A stretch of 64,000 nucleotides of DNA from an uncultured Flavobacteriales bacterium (GTDB taxonomy: Bacteria > Bacteroidota > Bacteroidia > Flavobacteriales_D > Parvicellaceae). Below, piece by piece: positions 51,379 to 62,476 of the stretch; the first letter of the stretch is position 1, and each line of letters opens with the position of its first letter. The notes below the pieces were generated by a model that saw only the letters and a program-made list of their open reading frames with translations, made no database searches and was not told the DNA's origin. The position numbers and the translations under genes are program-made. Location: contig CALSPA010000013.1 of the NCBI GenBank assembly GCA_943788115.1, forward strand, positions 42,728 to 106,727. Direction: 5' to 3'.

Positions 51379-52988
51379 ACGTGTTGCTTAACTTTTGGTG
51401 CTGCTGCTAATATTTCTTCATTTGCATTTTCTGCAAATTGTTCAAAATTCTTAACAAACTGTTCAGCTAGATGATATGCTTTTTTATCGTAAGCTGCTTT
51501 ATCTTCCCACGTGTTTTTTGGACTTAATATTTCACTTGGGACATTAGGACAAGATAATGGCATGTCTAAACCAAAGACTTCATGAGTTTTATATTCAACA
51601 TTTTCAAGCTCATCATTAAGCGCAGCAGTAATCATAGCTCTTGTATGCTTAAGACTCATTCTGTTTCCAACGCCATATGCACCACCAGTCCAACCGGTAT
51701 TAATAAGCCAAACATTCACATTGTTTTCTGTCATCTTTTTACCAAGCATTTCAGCATATTTAGTTGGGTGTAAAGGTAAGAAAGGAGCTCCAAAACAAGC
51801 AGAAAAAGCAGTTACTGGTTCTGTAATACCAGCTTCAGTACCAGCTACTTTAGCCGTGTATCCAGAAATGAAATGAAACATTGCTTGGCCTTTATTCAGC
51901 TTTGAAATCGGAGGTAATACTCCAAATGCATCTGCAGTTAAGAAAAATATATTTTTAGGATTAGTTCCTTTAGATCCTTCAGCAATATTGTCGATGAAAT
52001 TAATTGGATAGCTTACTCTTGTGTTTTCTGTTTTAGATTTGTCAGAAAAGTCAACTGTAGAAGTGTTTTCAATGAAATTAATATTCTCAAGAATAGAACC
52101 GAATTTTATAGCATCCCAAATTTGAGGTTCTTTTTCTTTTGAAAGATCAATGCATTTTGCATAACATCCTCCTTCAAAATTAAATACAGAACCGTCAGCC
52201 CAACCATGCTCATCGTCTCCAATAAGTTTTCTTTGAGGATCTGCAGATAATGTTGTTTTTCCTGTTCCTGAAAGGCCAAAGAAAACAGCAGTGTCACCTT
52301 TTTCACCAACATTAGCAGAGCAATGCATAGATAATGTATTCTTTTCGTATGGTAAAATAAAGTTTAGAACTGAGAATATTCCTTTTTTAATCTCACCAGT
52401 ATAGCCAGTTCCGCCTATGATAATCATTTTCTTAGTGAAATTAATTACTGCGAAATTATGTTGTCTTGTACCATCTTTTTCAGGGTCTGCATAAAAACCA
52501 GGTGCATTTACAATGTGCCATTCTGGATTAAAATCTTTTAATTCATTTATCTCTGGAGAAATAAACATGTTGTCTGCAAAATGATTAGACCAAGGGTATT
52601 CATTAATTACCCTAATGTTTAATTTATATCTGTCATCAGAACATGCGTAAGAGTCTCTTACAAACACATCTTTGTTCTGAAGATAAGAAGTCATCTTGTC
52701 GTAAAGTTTGTCGAATTTTTCAGAAGAAAATTTTATGTTAATATCTCCCCACCAAACAGCATCTTCTGTGTAACTGTCACATACAATAAATCTGTCTTTA
52801 GGAGATCTACCTGTAAATTCACCAGTATCAATAGCAACGGCTCCAGTGTCTGCTAAAACACCCATTCCTCTAATTATTGTTTCTTCTACAAGTTCTGCTG
52901 GGGAAAGGTTCCAATATGCATTGGATAAATTAGTTAACCCTAATTGTTTTAAATTAGCGGTTTCGGGTCTTAGACCATATTCATTCAT
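51375..52988 (-). CDS. pckA: Phosphoenolpyruvate carboxykinase (ATP)
   Basis: GEFTGRSPKDRFIV; FFGLSGTGKTTLSADPQRKLIGDDEHGW; FNFEGGCYAKCIDLS. Confidence 0.97.
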   Translation of the reverse strand: MNEYGLRPETANLKQLGLTNLSNAYWNLSPAELVEETIIRGMGVLADTGAVAIDTGEFTGRSPKDRFIVCDSYTEDAVWWGDINIKFSSEKFDKLYDKMTSYLQNKDVFVRDSYACSDDRYKLNIRVINEYPWSNHFADNMFISPEINELKDFNPEWHIVNAPGFYADPEKDGTRQHNFAVINFTKKMIIIGGTGYTGEIKKGIFSVLNFILPYEKNTLSMHCSANVGEKGDTAVFFGLSGTGKTTLSADPQRKLIGDDEHGWADGSVFNFEGGCYAKCIDLSKEKEPQIWDAIKFGSILENINFIENTSTVDFSDKSKTENTRVSYPINFIDNIAEGSKGTNPKNIFFLTADAFGVLPPISKLNKGQAMFHFISGYTAKVAGTEAGITEPVTAFSACFGAPFLPLHPTKYAEMLGKKMTENNVNVWLINTGWTGGAYGVGNRMSLKHTRAMITAALNDELENVEYKTHEVFGLDMPLSCPNVPSEILSPKNTWEDKAAYDKKAYHLAEQFVKNFEQFAENANEEILAAAPKVKQHV

Positions 52989-53132
52989 TTCTTTTGATTT
53001 GAATTATGCCGTAAAATTAAATAATATAGATGGTTATCTAGACAACATTTGTTCTATTTATTCACAAAAAATATAGTTATTAAGAAATTCTTATTAACTA
53101 AATTTAAAATTTAGATTAAATAATTCCGTATA

Positions 53133-54119
53133 ATGAAAATGCCTCAATTATTTAGAAAAGAAATATCATTAAAACCTAAAAGAATAAAGATTAATCATTC
53201 TAATGATTTTCTATTATTGGGGTCTTGCTTTACTCAAAACATAAGAAAACACCTTTCTTTTAATGGTTTCGGAAATTATTATCCTTTTGGCACATTGTAT
53301 AATCCAACTACCATACTTAATAATCTAAATATTATTATTGAAAATCAACAATTTAACAATAACGATATCATTAAAAGTAATGGGTTGTTCTATTGCTGGA
53401 ATCATTCGGGACTTTACTCTTCGAAGAGTGAAAATGAACTATTAGATGAAATTAATTTAGAAGTTTCAAAATTGAACAACCAAATTTCAGAGAATACAGT
53501 AGTTATAATAACTTTAGGAACATCATTTGTTTATGAACATATTAGTTATGGGTTAGTTGGTAATTGTCATAAAATTTCTGGTTCTGAATTTTCCAAAAGA
53601 TTTTTACAATTTGATGAAATGCTTTCTTCTTGGAAAGAGGTTATTTCTAGATTAAAATCAAAACATGTAATTTTTACAGTTAGTCCTGTTCGCCACTGGT
53701 CTGATGGAGCAGTTCAGAATAACAGAAGTAAATCACTCTTACATTTGTTGGTAGGTGAACTAGAGGATTCTTTCGAAAATGTTTCTTATTTCCCTAGCTA
53801 TGAAATTATGATGGATGAATTAAGAGATTATCGTTTTTATAAAAAAGACATGCTTCATCCTTCGGATGAAGCTGTTGAATTTATTTGGAATAAATTTAAA
53901 GCCTATTGTTTCTCTAATGATTCAATTCAAACAATTGATTTAGTGCAGGACATTAGAAAGTCAATGGCACATGTGCCTTTTAATCCAACTTCAAAACAAC
54001 ACATAATTTTTTTAGAAAATCTTCTTGATAAAATTAAAGATGTGATTGATAAAACACCTAATTACAATTGGGATTTAGAGATAGAGGAGGTTAAGAAAAT
54101 GATAGCTGCTGCAAATTAA
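53133..54119 (+). CDS. GSCFA domain protein
   Basis: LLLGSCFTQNIRKHLSFNGFGNYYPFGTLYNP; VSPVRHWSDGA; MLHPSDEAVEFIW. Confidence 0.92.
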   Translation: MKMPQLFRKEISLKPKRIKINHSNDFLLLGSCFTQNIRKHLSFNGFGNYYPFGTLYNPTTILNNLNIIIENQQFNNNDIIKSNGLFYCWNHSGLYSSKSENELLDEINLEVSKLNNQISENTVVIITLGTSFVYEHISYGLVGNCHKISGSEFSKRFLQFDEMLSSWKEVISRLKSKHVIFTVSPVRHWSDGAVQNNRSKSLLHLLVGELEDSFENVSYFPSYEIMMDELRDYRFYKKDMLHPSDEAVEFIWNKFKAYCFSNDSIQTIDLVQDIRKSMAHVPFNPTSKQHIIFLENLLDKIKDVIDKTPNYNWDLEIEEVKKMIAAAN

Positions 54120-54750
54120 AATCTTTTAAAGAACTCAGGGTTCTATCTGCTTCTTTAGCCCATGTTGGCTTTGTTCCATTTTCTGGAATTACAATTACTT
54201 TCATACCAGCATTTATCGCTGCTAACATACCAAATTTTGAATCTTCTAAAACCAAGCAGTTCTCATTATTAAACCCAAGCATTTTTGCTGTTGAATTAAA
54301 TACAGCAGGATTTGGCTTTCCTTGTTTTTCATTTTCAGCAGAATGAATGATGTCAAAATAGCTTTCAATTGCAAGTTTTTTAGTCACGGCAGAAATTATC
54401 TTAAATGATGATGATGATGCAATTGCTATTGGAATGTTTGATTCTTTAAGAAGTTTTATTGTTTCAATTACTCCCTCTAATGGTTCTCCAAAGTTATTTA
54501 CATTTTCTATTAGCTTGTTCTGAATATTTTGAACAACCTCTTCAATAGATGGGTTAGACCATTTTAATTTTTCGTGCCAAAACTTAACAACAGTATCGAG
54601 TCTCATACCCATAGTTTGTATACACATTTCTTCTGTGAAATCGTATCCCATGGACTTGAAAACAGCCATTTCTGCTTTTCTCCAAAGTGGTTCAGAATCA
54701 ATTATTAAGCCGTCCATGTCAAAAATAACGGCTTTTATATTGGTGCTCAT
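54091..54750 (-). CDS. HAD family hydrolase (beta-phosphoglucomutase/HxpB-like)
   Basis: KAVIFDMDGLIIDSEPLWRKAE; IAIASSSSFKII; CLVLEDSKFGMLAAINAGMKVI. Confidence 0.93.
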   Translation of the reverse strand: MSTNIKAVIFDMDGLIIDSEPLWRKAEMAVFKSMGYDFTEEMCIQTMGMRLDTVVKFWHEKLKWSNPSIEEVVQNIQNKLIENVNNFGEPLEGVIETIKLLKESNIPIAIASSSSFKIISAVTKKLAIESYFDIIHSAENEKQGKPNPAVFNSTAKMLGFNNENCLVLEDSKFGMLAAINAGMKVIVIPENGTKPTWAKEADRTLSSLKDFNLQQLSFS

Positions 54751-56378
54751 TATCCTAAAAAAGGATAACGATAATCTGTTGCAGGAACTAAAGCTTCTTT
54801 TATTGTTCTAGGCGATACCCATCTTATTAAGTTTAAATAAGAACCAGCTTTGTCATTTGTTCCAGAACCTCTTGCACCTCCAAATGGTTGTTGACCAACT
54901 ACTGCTCCAGTAGGTTTGTCATTTATGTAGAAATTACCTGCAGCATTTTCTAATTTTTTCATTGCACTTACTATTGCATATCTATCGGTTGAATAGATTG
55001 CACCAGTTAATGCATAATCTGAAGTAGAATCAACTAAATCTAGTGTAGATTCAAATTCATTTTCATCATAAACGTATATAGTAATAACTGGTCCAAATAT
55101 TTCTTCACACATTGTTCTGAATTTTGGATTAGATGTTTTTACTACAGTTGGTTCAATGAAATATCCTTTAGATTTATCGTAACCGCCACCAGCAACTATT
55201 TCTGCATCATTTTGTTCTTTTACAAAGTCAATATAGCTTGCAATTTTGTCAAATGAAACTTCAGAAATAACAGCATTTATAAAATTCGAAGGATCTTCTG
55301 TTGTGCCCATTTTAAATGAAGCAATGTCTTCTTTAACTCTAGAAATAATTTGATCTGCCAAGTTGCTTGGTAAATATGCTCTTGATGCTGCTGAACATTT
55401 TTGTCCTTGAAATTCGAAGGCTCCTCTTGAAATTCCTGCAGCAACCTGTAGAGGGTCTGAAGATGGGTGAGCAACAATAAAATCTTTACCGCCCGTTTCA
55501 CCAACTATTCTTGGATAAGTTCTGTATTTATCTATGTTATTACCAATGGTTTTCCATAAGTGTTTAAATACACCTGTAGATCCTGTGAAATGAAGACCAG
55601 CAAAATCTTTATGATTAAAAACTACCTCACCAGCTTCAGGACCATCAGCAACAACCATGTTAATTACACCATCTGGCACACCAGCTTCTTTAAATAATTT
55701 CATAATAACTTGAGCAGAATACATTTGGCTTTCTGCAGGTTTCCAAACTACCACATTTCCCATCATTGCAGGTGCTGCACAAAGGTTAGCCGCAATTGCA
55801 GTGAAATTAAAAGGGGTAATTGCAAATACAAAACCTTCAAGTGGTCGATATTCTAAACGGTTAAGAATGCCATCTGCAGATTCGGGTTGCTCATCATATA
55901 TTTGTTGTACGTAAGCAACGTTAAATCTTAAAAAATCTATTAATTCACATGAAGCATCTATTTCAGCTTGGAAAACATTTTTAGATTGTCCTAGCATTGT
56001 AGCAGCATTCATTTCATCTCTGTATGGACCGGCTAATAAATCAGCAGCTTTTAAAAAGATAGTTGCTCTGTGTTCCCAAGGCATGTTAGACCACTGTTCT
56101 CTGGCTGCTAGTGCAGTATCTATTGCTTTGCTTACATGCTCTTTTGTTCCAACACTAAAGTGTCCAAGAGTATGCTTGTGATCATGGGGAGGAGACATTT
56201 TTAACTTATTGTCAGTTTCTATTTCTTCACCTCCTATGTATAGAGGAACATGTATAGGTTTCTGATTATACATTTCCTTGTATTTGTTAAGAAGATTTTC
56301 TCTTTCAATTGTTCCAGGAGCGTAGCTATTAACAGGCTCATTAGAAGGGTAAGGCATGGTGAAGATTCCTTTTGACAT
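54750..56378 (-). CDS. pruA: L-glutamate gamma-semialdehyde dehydrogenase
   Basis: FVFAITPFNFTAIAANLCAAPAMMGNVVVWKPAESQ; GETGGKDFIVAHPSSD; FEFQGQKCSAASRAYLP. Confidence 0.95.
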   Translation of the reverse strand: MSKGIFTMPYPSNEPVNSYAPGTIERENLLNKYKEMYNQKPIHVPLYIGGEEIETDNKLKMSPPHDHKHTLGHFSVGTKEHVSKAIDTALAAREQWSNMPWEHRATIFLKAADLLAGPYRDEMNAATMLGQSKNVFQAEIDASCELIDFLRFNVAYVQQIYDEQPESADGILNRLEYRPLEGFVFAITPFNFTAIAANLCAAPAMMGNVVVWKPAESQMYSAQVIMKLFKEAGVPDGVINMVVADGPEAGEVVFNHKDFAGLHFTGSTGVFKHLWKTIGNNIDKYRTYPRIVGETGGKDFIVAHPSSDPLQVAAGISRGAFEFQGQKCSAASRAYLPSNLADQIISRVKEDIASFKMGTTEDPSNFINAVISEVSFDKIASYIDFVKEQNDAEIVAGGGYDKSKGYFIEPTVVKTSNPKFRTMCEEIFGPVITIYVYDENEFESTLDLVDSTSDYALTGAIYSTDRYAIVSAMKKLENAAGNFYINDKPTGAVVGQQPFGGARGSGTNDKAGSYLNLIRWVSPRTIKEALVPATDYRYPFLG

Positions 56379-56478
56379 GTTCTTTTAGTTTAATTTTTCA
56401 CGAATTTATAATTTAAGTTTAAATTAAGTTTATCATATACAAATTATTTTATTTAATATGATTTCATATATTTAAACA

Positions 56479-58686
56479 ATGCGAAATATTATTTCATTTT
56501 TATTGTTTTTCCTTATTAATTTTACCTTATCTGCTAACTTAAATTTAGATTCTCTTAAAAATCTTTGGAATAACACATCTTTGCCTGACACTTCTCGTTT
56601 AAATGCTGTAAATGAAATTGCCAAAAGCTATTTAAACCTTGATATGCCAGATAGTGCTTTATGTTTTGCCAAATTTCAATATGATTTTTCAGTGGCTATT
56701 TCTAATAAAAAGCAAATGGCTAATGCGCTTAATTATCAAGGAAATGCTTATTCTAAACAATCTAATTTCGATAAGTCTTTAGCCTGTTCTAATAAAAGTA
56801 TTAAAATAAAACAGGAAATAGGAGATCTTAAAAATTTGAGTAGTATATATATTTCTATTGGAAATGTCTATGCAGGTAAAGGAGATAATACAAAAGGCTT
56901 AGAATATTATAAAATGGCTTTAGATATTTCTATGGATAATAATAAAGTTCAAGCAGCTGTCTTCAATAATATGGGAAGTTTATCTAGAAGACAAGGGAAT
57001 TATGAGCAAGCACTTATTTATTATAAAAGAAGTTTAAAACTTAAGAAAACTATTGGTGACAAGAAAGGTATTGGCAATACTTTAAATAACATCGGTAATA
57101 TTTATTTCACTCGAAAGAACTATGAGCAGGCAATTTCTTATTATCAAAAAAGTTTAACGTTACAGCAAGAATTAGATATTGTGAATCCTGCAGCCTTATG
57201 TAATATTGGAAATGTATATTTTGAAATGGGTGATTATGAAAAGGCATTAACATATTGTAATAAAAGTTTATCCCAGGATATTAAAATGGGAAATAAAAGT
57301 GGTATTGCTTTATTATGTATTGGGAAAATATACTTAGCTCAAGGCAATCATAAAGATGCATTAAACTATTTTAAAAGGAGTGTTAATATTAATTTACAAA
57401 AAGGAGCTTCGCCAGTAGCTGCCGAATCTTTAATTTGTTTAGGAAAAGTTTATTTAATTAAAGGTGACATAAAAAAAGCGAAAGCTAATTACACAGATGC
57501 TTTTGAGATAGCTCAAGAAATTGGAGCATTTAAAGAGCTTAAAGAGATAAGTGAAGCTTTATATAAGATTTATAAAGATTTGGGTGATAAGAACAATGCA
57601 TTGATAATGCATGAAACATTTGTTTTAGCTAATGATTCGTTAGCTAAAATGACGGCCGAACAAGAACTTTATAAATTTGAAATAGATAAAGATTATGAAC
57701 TGAAAAAACAAGCAGATAGCATTAAGCACTTAAGTGAACTATTAATACATCAAAAAGATATTATTATTAAAGATGAAAAATTAAAAAGCATTTACACTTT
57801 TGTTTCTGGTTTAACATTAATAGGAATTCTTGCAGTTGCTTTTGTGATATTTTTAATTAATCGATTTTTGCATTCGAATAACCAGAAAAGAATTATAGAA
57901 AATCAGCATTTTAAGTTAGATGAATCTCATAAAGAATTAACAGATTCAATTAAATATGCTCAGCAAATTCAAAAGGCTATTTTAACTTCAGATAATTACA
58001 TTGCTAATAGTTTACAAGAGTGTTTTATTTTGTTTAAGCCCAAAGATGTTGTTTCTGGTGATTTTTATTGGGTGTATAAAGAAGAAGGTTTTACATTTTT
58101 TACAGTTGCTGACTGTACTGGACATGGTGTTCCTGGTGCATTTATGAGTATGCTAGGAATTTCATTTTTAAATGAAATAATTATTGAGAAAGGAATAAAA
58201 AAAACTGACGAAATACTAAATCAATTAAGCGGTAAAATTAAGTCTGCTCTTAATCAAAAAGGAGTTTCAGGTGAAAGAAGAGATGGTATGGATATTGCTT
58301 TTTGCTGTTTAAATACAAAAACAAATGAGCTGTTTTTTTCTGGTGCAAGAAACCCTTTAATTCTTATTAGAAATAATGAAATATTGGAATTCAAATCTGA
58401 TAAAAGACCTGTTGGGTATTATTTAGGTAAAAACATACCTTTTACCTCCAAAAAGGTGAAGTTACAGGAAGGTGATGTTATTCATATTTATTCCGATGGT
58501 TTTTCAGATCAGTTTGGAGGTAAATCTGGAAAAAAATACAAGTCTGCTAACTTTAAGAAATTGCTCCTTTCTATTTCTGATAAATCGATGAATCAACAAA
58601 ACCAATTGTTATCTAAAGAGTTTGACTCTTGGAAAGGTGATTTAGAGCAAATAGACGATGTATGCGTTATGGGAGTTAGGATTTAA
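56479..58686 (+). CDS. TPR-repeat sensor with C-terminal SpoIIE/PP2C phosphatase domain
   Basis: Signal peptide, multiple TPRs, TM FVSGLTLIGILAVAFVIFLIN, then FILFKPKDVVSGDFYWVYKEEGFTFFTVADCTGHGVPGAFMSMLG. Confidence 0.9.
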   Translation: MRNIISFLLFFLINFTLSANLNLDSLKNLWNNTSLPDTSRLNAVNEIAKSYLNLDMPDSALCFAKFQYDFSVAISNKKQMANALNYQGNAYSKQSNFDKSLACSNKSIKIKQEIGDLKNLSSIYISIGNVYAGKGDNTKGLEYYKMALDISMDNNKVQAAVFNNMGSLSRRQGNYEQALIYYKRSLKLKKTIGDKKGIGNTLNNIGNIYFTRKNYEQAISYYQKSLTLQQELDIVNPAALCNIGNVYFEMGDYEKALTYCNKSLSQDIKMGNKSGIALLCIGKIYLAQGNHKDALNYFKRSVNINLQKGASPVAAESLICLGKVYLIKGDIKKAKANYTDAFEIAQEIGAFKELKEISEALYKIYKDLGDKNNALIMHETFVLANDSLAKMTAEQELYKFEIDKDYELKKQADSIKHLSELLIHQKDIIIKDEKLKSIYTFVSGLTLIGILAVAFVIFLINRFLHSNNQKRIIENQHFKLDESHKELTDSIKYAQQIQKAILTSDNYIANSLQECFILFKPKDVVSGDFYWVYKEEGFTFFTVADCTGHGVPGAFMSMLGISFLNEIIIEKGIKKTDEILNQLSGKIKSALNQKGVSGERRDGMDIAFCCLNTKTNELFFSGARNPLILIRNNEILEFKSDKRPVGYYLGKNIPFTSKKVKLQEGDVIHIYSDGFSDQFGGKSGKKYKSANFKKLLLSISDKSMNQQNQLLSKEFDSWKGDLEQIDDVCVMGVRI

Positions 58687-58750
58687 TGGTCTATTAATTG
58701 TATTTTGAGCAATATAAATTGGGATAAAGTGTTTAATTTGAATATTCATA

Positions 58751-61267
58751 ATGAAAAAAATATTTTTTATACTATCTCTTTGTTTTCCAATAGGTCTATT
58801 TGGACAAGTTTTTTTAAAAAAAGTTCAGCGCGAAATAGATAGTTTAAATGTAATTATATCTAATGTAAATACTGCTGATACTATTTTAGCTGAAAGCTAT
58901 TTAGGTTTATCGGGGCTACTTTATGTTCAAAATATTGACACAATGATTCCATTGTGTAATAAAGTTATTGAAATTGCAGAAAAAAAATTAGCGAATTCTC
59001 CAAGTGAAAGTGAAGAGAGGGCAATGTTAAACCACTATTCAGGAGCTTTAAATAATATCGCGTTTGTTTATATGAGTAAAGGTGATATTAATAAATGCCT
59101 CAATTATTTAAACAAAAGCCTTGCGATTTATGAAAAGACAGGCAATAAAGAGGAGTTAGCAACCGCAATCGGTAATATTGGACATGTATTGCAAAATCAA
59201 GGTAATGCTCCAAAGGCTTTGGAATACTTTCAGCGTAGTCTTGAGATAGAAAAAGAATTCGGCAATAATTTAAACATAGGATTGAGTTTGTCTAATATTG
59301 CTTCCATTTATAGTGACCAAAAGGAGCTTGATAAGGCTTTAGAGTATTATCAAAAGAGTTTGTCTTTTATTGAAAAAGATGGGAATGAACACTTTATTGC
59401 AAATGTAAAATTACGTATTGGAGGAGTTTTGCACGGTCAAGGTAATAGAGAGCTTGCATTGAATTATTATTTCAATTCGCTCAAACTTAGTACTAAGCTA
59501 GATGCTCAAAAACCTGTATCGAATTGCCTTAATTATTTAGGAGATTATCATCTTAATCAAAATAATTTAGACAGTGCTCTGTTTTATTTCAAAAAAAGCT
59601 ATTCCATTAGAAAGGAGATTGACTTTAAACAAGGAATTGCAATTTCAAGTATGGGAATCTCAAAAGTTTTATACGAAAAAGAAGAATTACAAGCTGCTAA
59701 AAAATACGCTTTAGAAGCTTTGGGGATTGCTCAAGGTTTAGGTTATCCAAGCGAGATTAATGCTGTAGCGAAATTACTCAGCGATATTTATGAAAAAGAA
59801 AACAATAACAGAGCATCTCTAGAAATGTTGAAGCTGCACATTCAAATGAAAGATAGTATAAGTGCTCAAGAGTCAAAAAAATCATTGATACAACAACAAT
59901 TCAAATATGAATACGAAACAAAAAAGAAAGAAGACAGTTTACAACATGAATTACAAATAGCTGTTACAGATGAAAAATTAAAAAGTGAAGAGTCATTCAA
60001 TAAATTGCTAATTTTTTTACTGTTGGTTGTTGTATTAGGGTTGATTTTTATTGTTGAGAGGTTAATTAAAATCAATAGTCAAAATAAATTGATAGAACAT
60101 CAGAAAGCAGTAGTTCAACAAAAGAATAAAATACTTGAGCGACTTTCTCTAGTTGTGAGTAAAACTGAAAATATAATTTTAATTCTTGATGCTAACGGAA
60201 ATGTTGAATGGGTGAATGACAGTTTTGAAAAGCTTAATAACTTAACTTTTGATCAATTATTAATTGAAAGAGGGAGGAATATTGTTGATGTAAGTAATTA
60301 TAAAGAAATAGGTGAAATACTTAATATTTGTAAAAGCACAAAAAAGCCATATAAATATGATTCTTTAAATGTTACTGCTAATGGTGAACATGTTTGGGAG
60401 TCCTCAACCATAACTCCTATTTATGATAGTGATGGTCTTCTTTCAAACTATATTATCATTGATGTTGATATTTCTTTGCGAAAAAATGCTGAAGATCTAG
60501 TGATGCAAAAAAATAAAGACATTACTGATAGCATTAATTATGCAAAAAGACTACAAAATGCTATTCTTCCTAATATAAATTCATTAACAAACTTTCAGTT
60601 AGAAAATTTTATTCTTTATCTACCAAAGGGTATTTTGTCTGGTGATTTTTACTGGATTGAAAAATACAATGGGAAAATATATTTTGCAGTTGCCGATTGT
60701 ACTGGTCATGGTGTTCCAGGAGCTATGGTTTCTGTAATATGCTCCAACGTATTGTCTAAAGCACTTTTAGAAGAAGGAATTACTAAGCCATCTTTGATTT
60801 TAAACCGTACCAGAGACTTAGTTGTTAAAAGGTTTGGTAATTCAGATCAAGAAATAAGAGATGGGATGGATATTTCACTTTGTTCTATAGATATAGAAAG
60901 TGGAGATTTAGAATGGTCTGGAGCTAATAATCCTTTATGGATAATTAGATCTGGTAATGATACTATTGAAGAAATAGTTCCAGATAAACAGCCCATTGGA
61001 ATGTTTGTGACAAAAGAACCGTTTACTAACAATTACCTGAAAGTAAATAAAGGAGATTTGTTGTATTTATTCTCCGATGGATTTGTAGATCAGTTTGGTG
61101 GTGTTAATGGTAAAAAATATAAATCTCCCAACTTTCAGAAATTTATACTTTCAATAAAAGATAATCAAATGGATAAGCAACTTATTGCTTTAAGAAATGA
61201 GTTTAACTCTTGGAAAGGAGATTTAGAGCAAATAGACGATGTTTGTGTAATGGGAGTTAGGATTTAG
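58751..61267 (+). CDS. TPR-PAS-SpoIIE/PP2C phosphatase (tandem paralogue)
   Basis: TPRs, TM, PAS-like NIILILDANGNVEWVNDSFEKLNNLTFDQLL, then LPKGILSGDFYWIEKYNGKIYFAVADCTGHGVPGAMVSVI. Confidence 0.9.
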   Translation: MKKIFFILSLCFPIGLFGQVFLKKVQREIDSLNVIISNVNTADTILAESYLGLSGLLYVQNIDTMIPLCNKVIEIAEKKLANSPSESEERAMLNHYSGALNNIAFVYMSKGDINKCLNYLNKSLAIYEKTGNKEELATAIGNIGHVLQNQGNAPKALEYFQRSLEIEKEFGNNLNIGLSLSNIASIYSDQKELDKALEYYQKSLSFIEKDGNEHFIANVKLRIGGVLHGQGNRELALNYYFNSLKLSTKLDAQKPVSNCLNYLGDYHLNQNNLDSALFYFKKSYSIRKEIDFKQGIAISSMGISKVLYEKEELQAAKKYALEALGIAQGLGYPSEINAVAKLLSDIYEKENNNRASLEMLKLHIQMKDSISAQESKKSLIQQQFKYEYETKKKEDSLQHELQIAVTDEKLKSEESFNKLLIFLLLVVVLGLIFIVERLIKINSQNKLIEHQKAVVQQKNKILERLSLVVSKTENIILILDANGNVEWVNDSFEKLNNLTFDQLLIERGRNIVDVSNYKEIGEILNICKSTKKPYKYDSLNVTANGEHVWESSTITPIYDSDGLLSNYIIIDVDISLRKNAEDLVMQKNKDITDSINYAKRLQNAILPNINSLTNFQLENFILYLPKGILSGDFYWIEKYNGKIYFAVADCTGHGVPGAMVSVICSNVLSKALLEEGITKPSLILNRTRDLVVKRFGNSDQEIRDGMDISLCSIDIESGDLEWSGANNPLWIIRSGNDTIEEIVPDKQPIGMFVTKEPFTNNYLKVNKGDLLYLFSDGFVDQFGGVNGKKYKSPNFQKFILSIKDNQMDKQLIALRNEFNSWKGDLEQIDDVCVMGVRI

Positions 61268-61303
61268 TCGTTACTTTATATTTGTATTACATTTTAGTTT
61301 TAG

Positions 61304-62471
61304 ATGTCAAATGACCACTTAGCATATACCACACCATTTCCAATGGGAATCGAAATCGCTTCAGCAAATGGTATTTATCTTTTTGATAAACAAGGAAAAA
61401 AATATACCGATTTAATTTCAGGAATTGCAGTTTCTAATTTAGGACACAATAATTTAGAAATTAATAAAGCCATAAAAAATCAGGTAGATGAGCATCTTCA
61501 TGTTATGGTTTACGGAGAATATAAACAATCTGTTCAGAATGAACTTGCCAACAAGCTATGTAGTTTACTTCCTAATGAATTAGATGTTTTTTACCCTGTT
61601 AATTCTGGTACTGAAGCCAATGAGGCAGCACTCAAGTTAGTGAAAAGAGTAACTGGTAGAAAAGAAATCATTTCTTTTAATGGAGCCTACCATGGCTCTA
61701 CTCATGGTTCTTTAAGTGTAACTGGTAATGAACAGAAAAAAAGTGCATTTTATCCCTTACTTCCAGAAATAAGGTTTATCGACTTCAATAATTTAAATCA
61801 ACTGAATACAATTTCAACAAAAACAGCAGGTGTTATTATTGAACCTATTCAAGGAGATGCGGGTGTTAGAATTCCTTCTTTAGAATTTATTAATGCGTTA
61901 AGAGCTAGGTGCAATGAAGTTGGGGCAATGCTTATTTTTGATGAAATACAAACCGGTTTTGGGAGAACGGGTAAACTTTTTGCATTTGAGCATTACAATG
62001 TAATTCCCGATGTATTAACTATAGGTAAAGCTTTAGGTGGAGGAATGCCAATGGGTGGTTTTGTTTCTTCGAAAGAAAATATGAATGAGTTAACCCATAA
62101 TCCAAAATTAGGTCACATAACAACTTTTGGTGGTCATCCTGTTTGTTGTGCAGCAGCATTAGCAGTCTTTAAATATTCTCACTTCTAATTCTATTTTAGA
62201 TCAAATCGAAAGTAAAGGTCAATTGTTTGAATCTTTATTAAATCACCGTTTAGTAAAAGAAATAAGAAGAAAGGGCTTGTTTTTCGCTATTGAAATGGAA
62301 AACGATGATGTGGTTCAAAAAGTAGTTGATGGTTGTAAGGAAAGGGGAGTGCTTGCATTTTGGTTTTTATCAAACCCTCAAAGCTTTAGAATTGCACCTC
62401 CTTTAATAATAACAGACAAAGAAATCGAAGAATCTTGTAAAGTAATTATTAAGGTTATGGATTCTATATGA
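61304..62471 (+). pseudogene. Class III PLP aminotransferase (acetylornithine/ornithine aminotransferase-like), single frameshift near 62180
   Basis: FYPVNSGTEANEAALKLVKRVTGRKEIISFNGAYHGSTHGSLSVTG; LIFDEIQTGFGRTGKLFAFEHYNVIPDVLTIGKALGGGMPMGG; C-terminal part continues in another frame at 62223-62471. Confidence 0.9.
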
Positions 62472-62476
62472 TAGAT

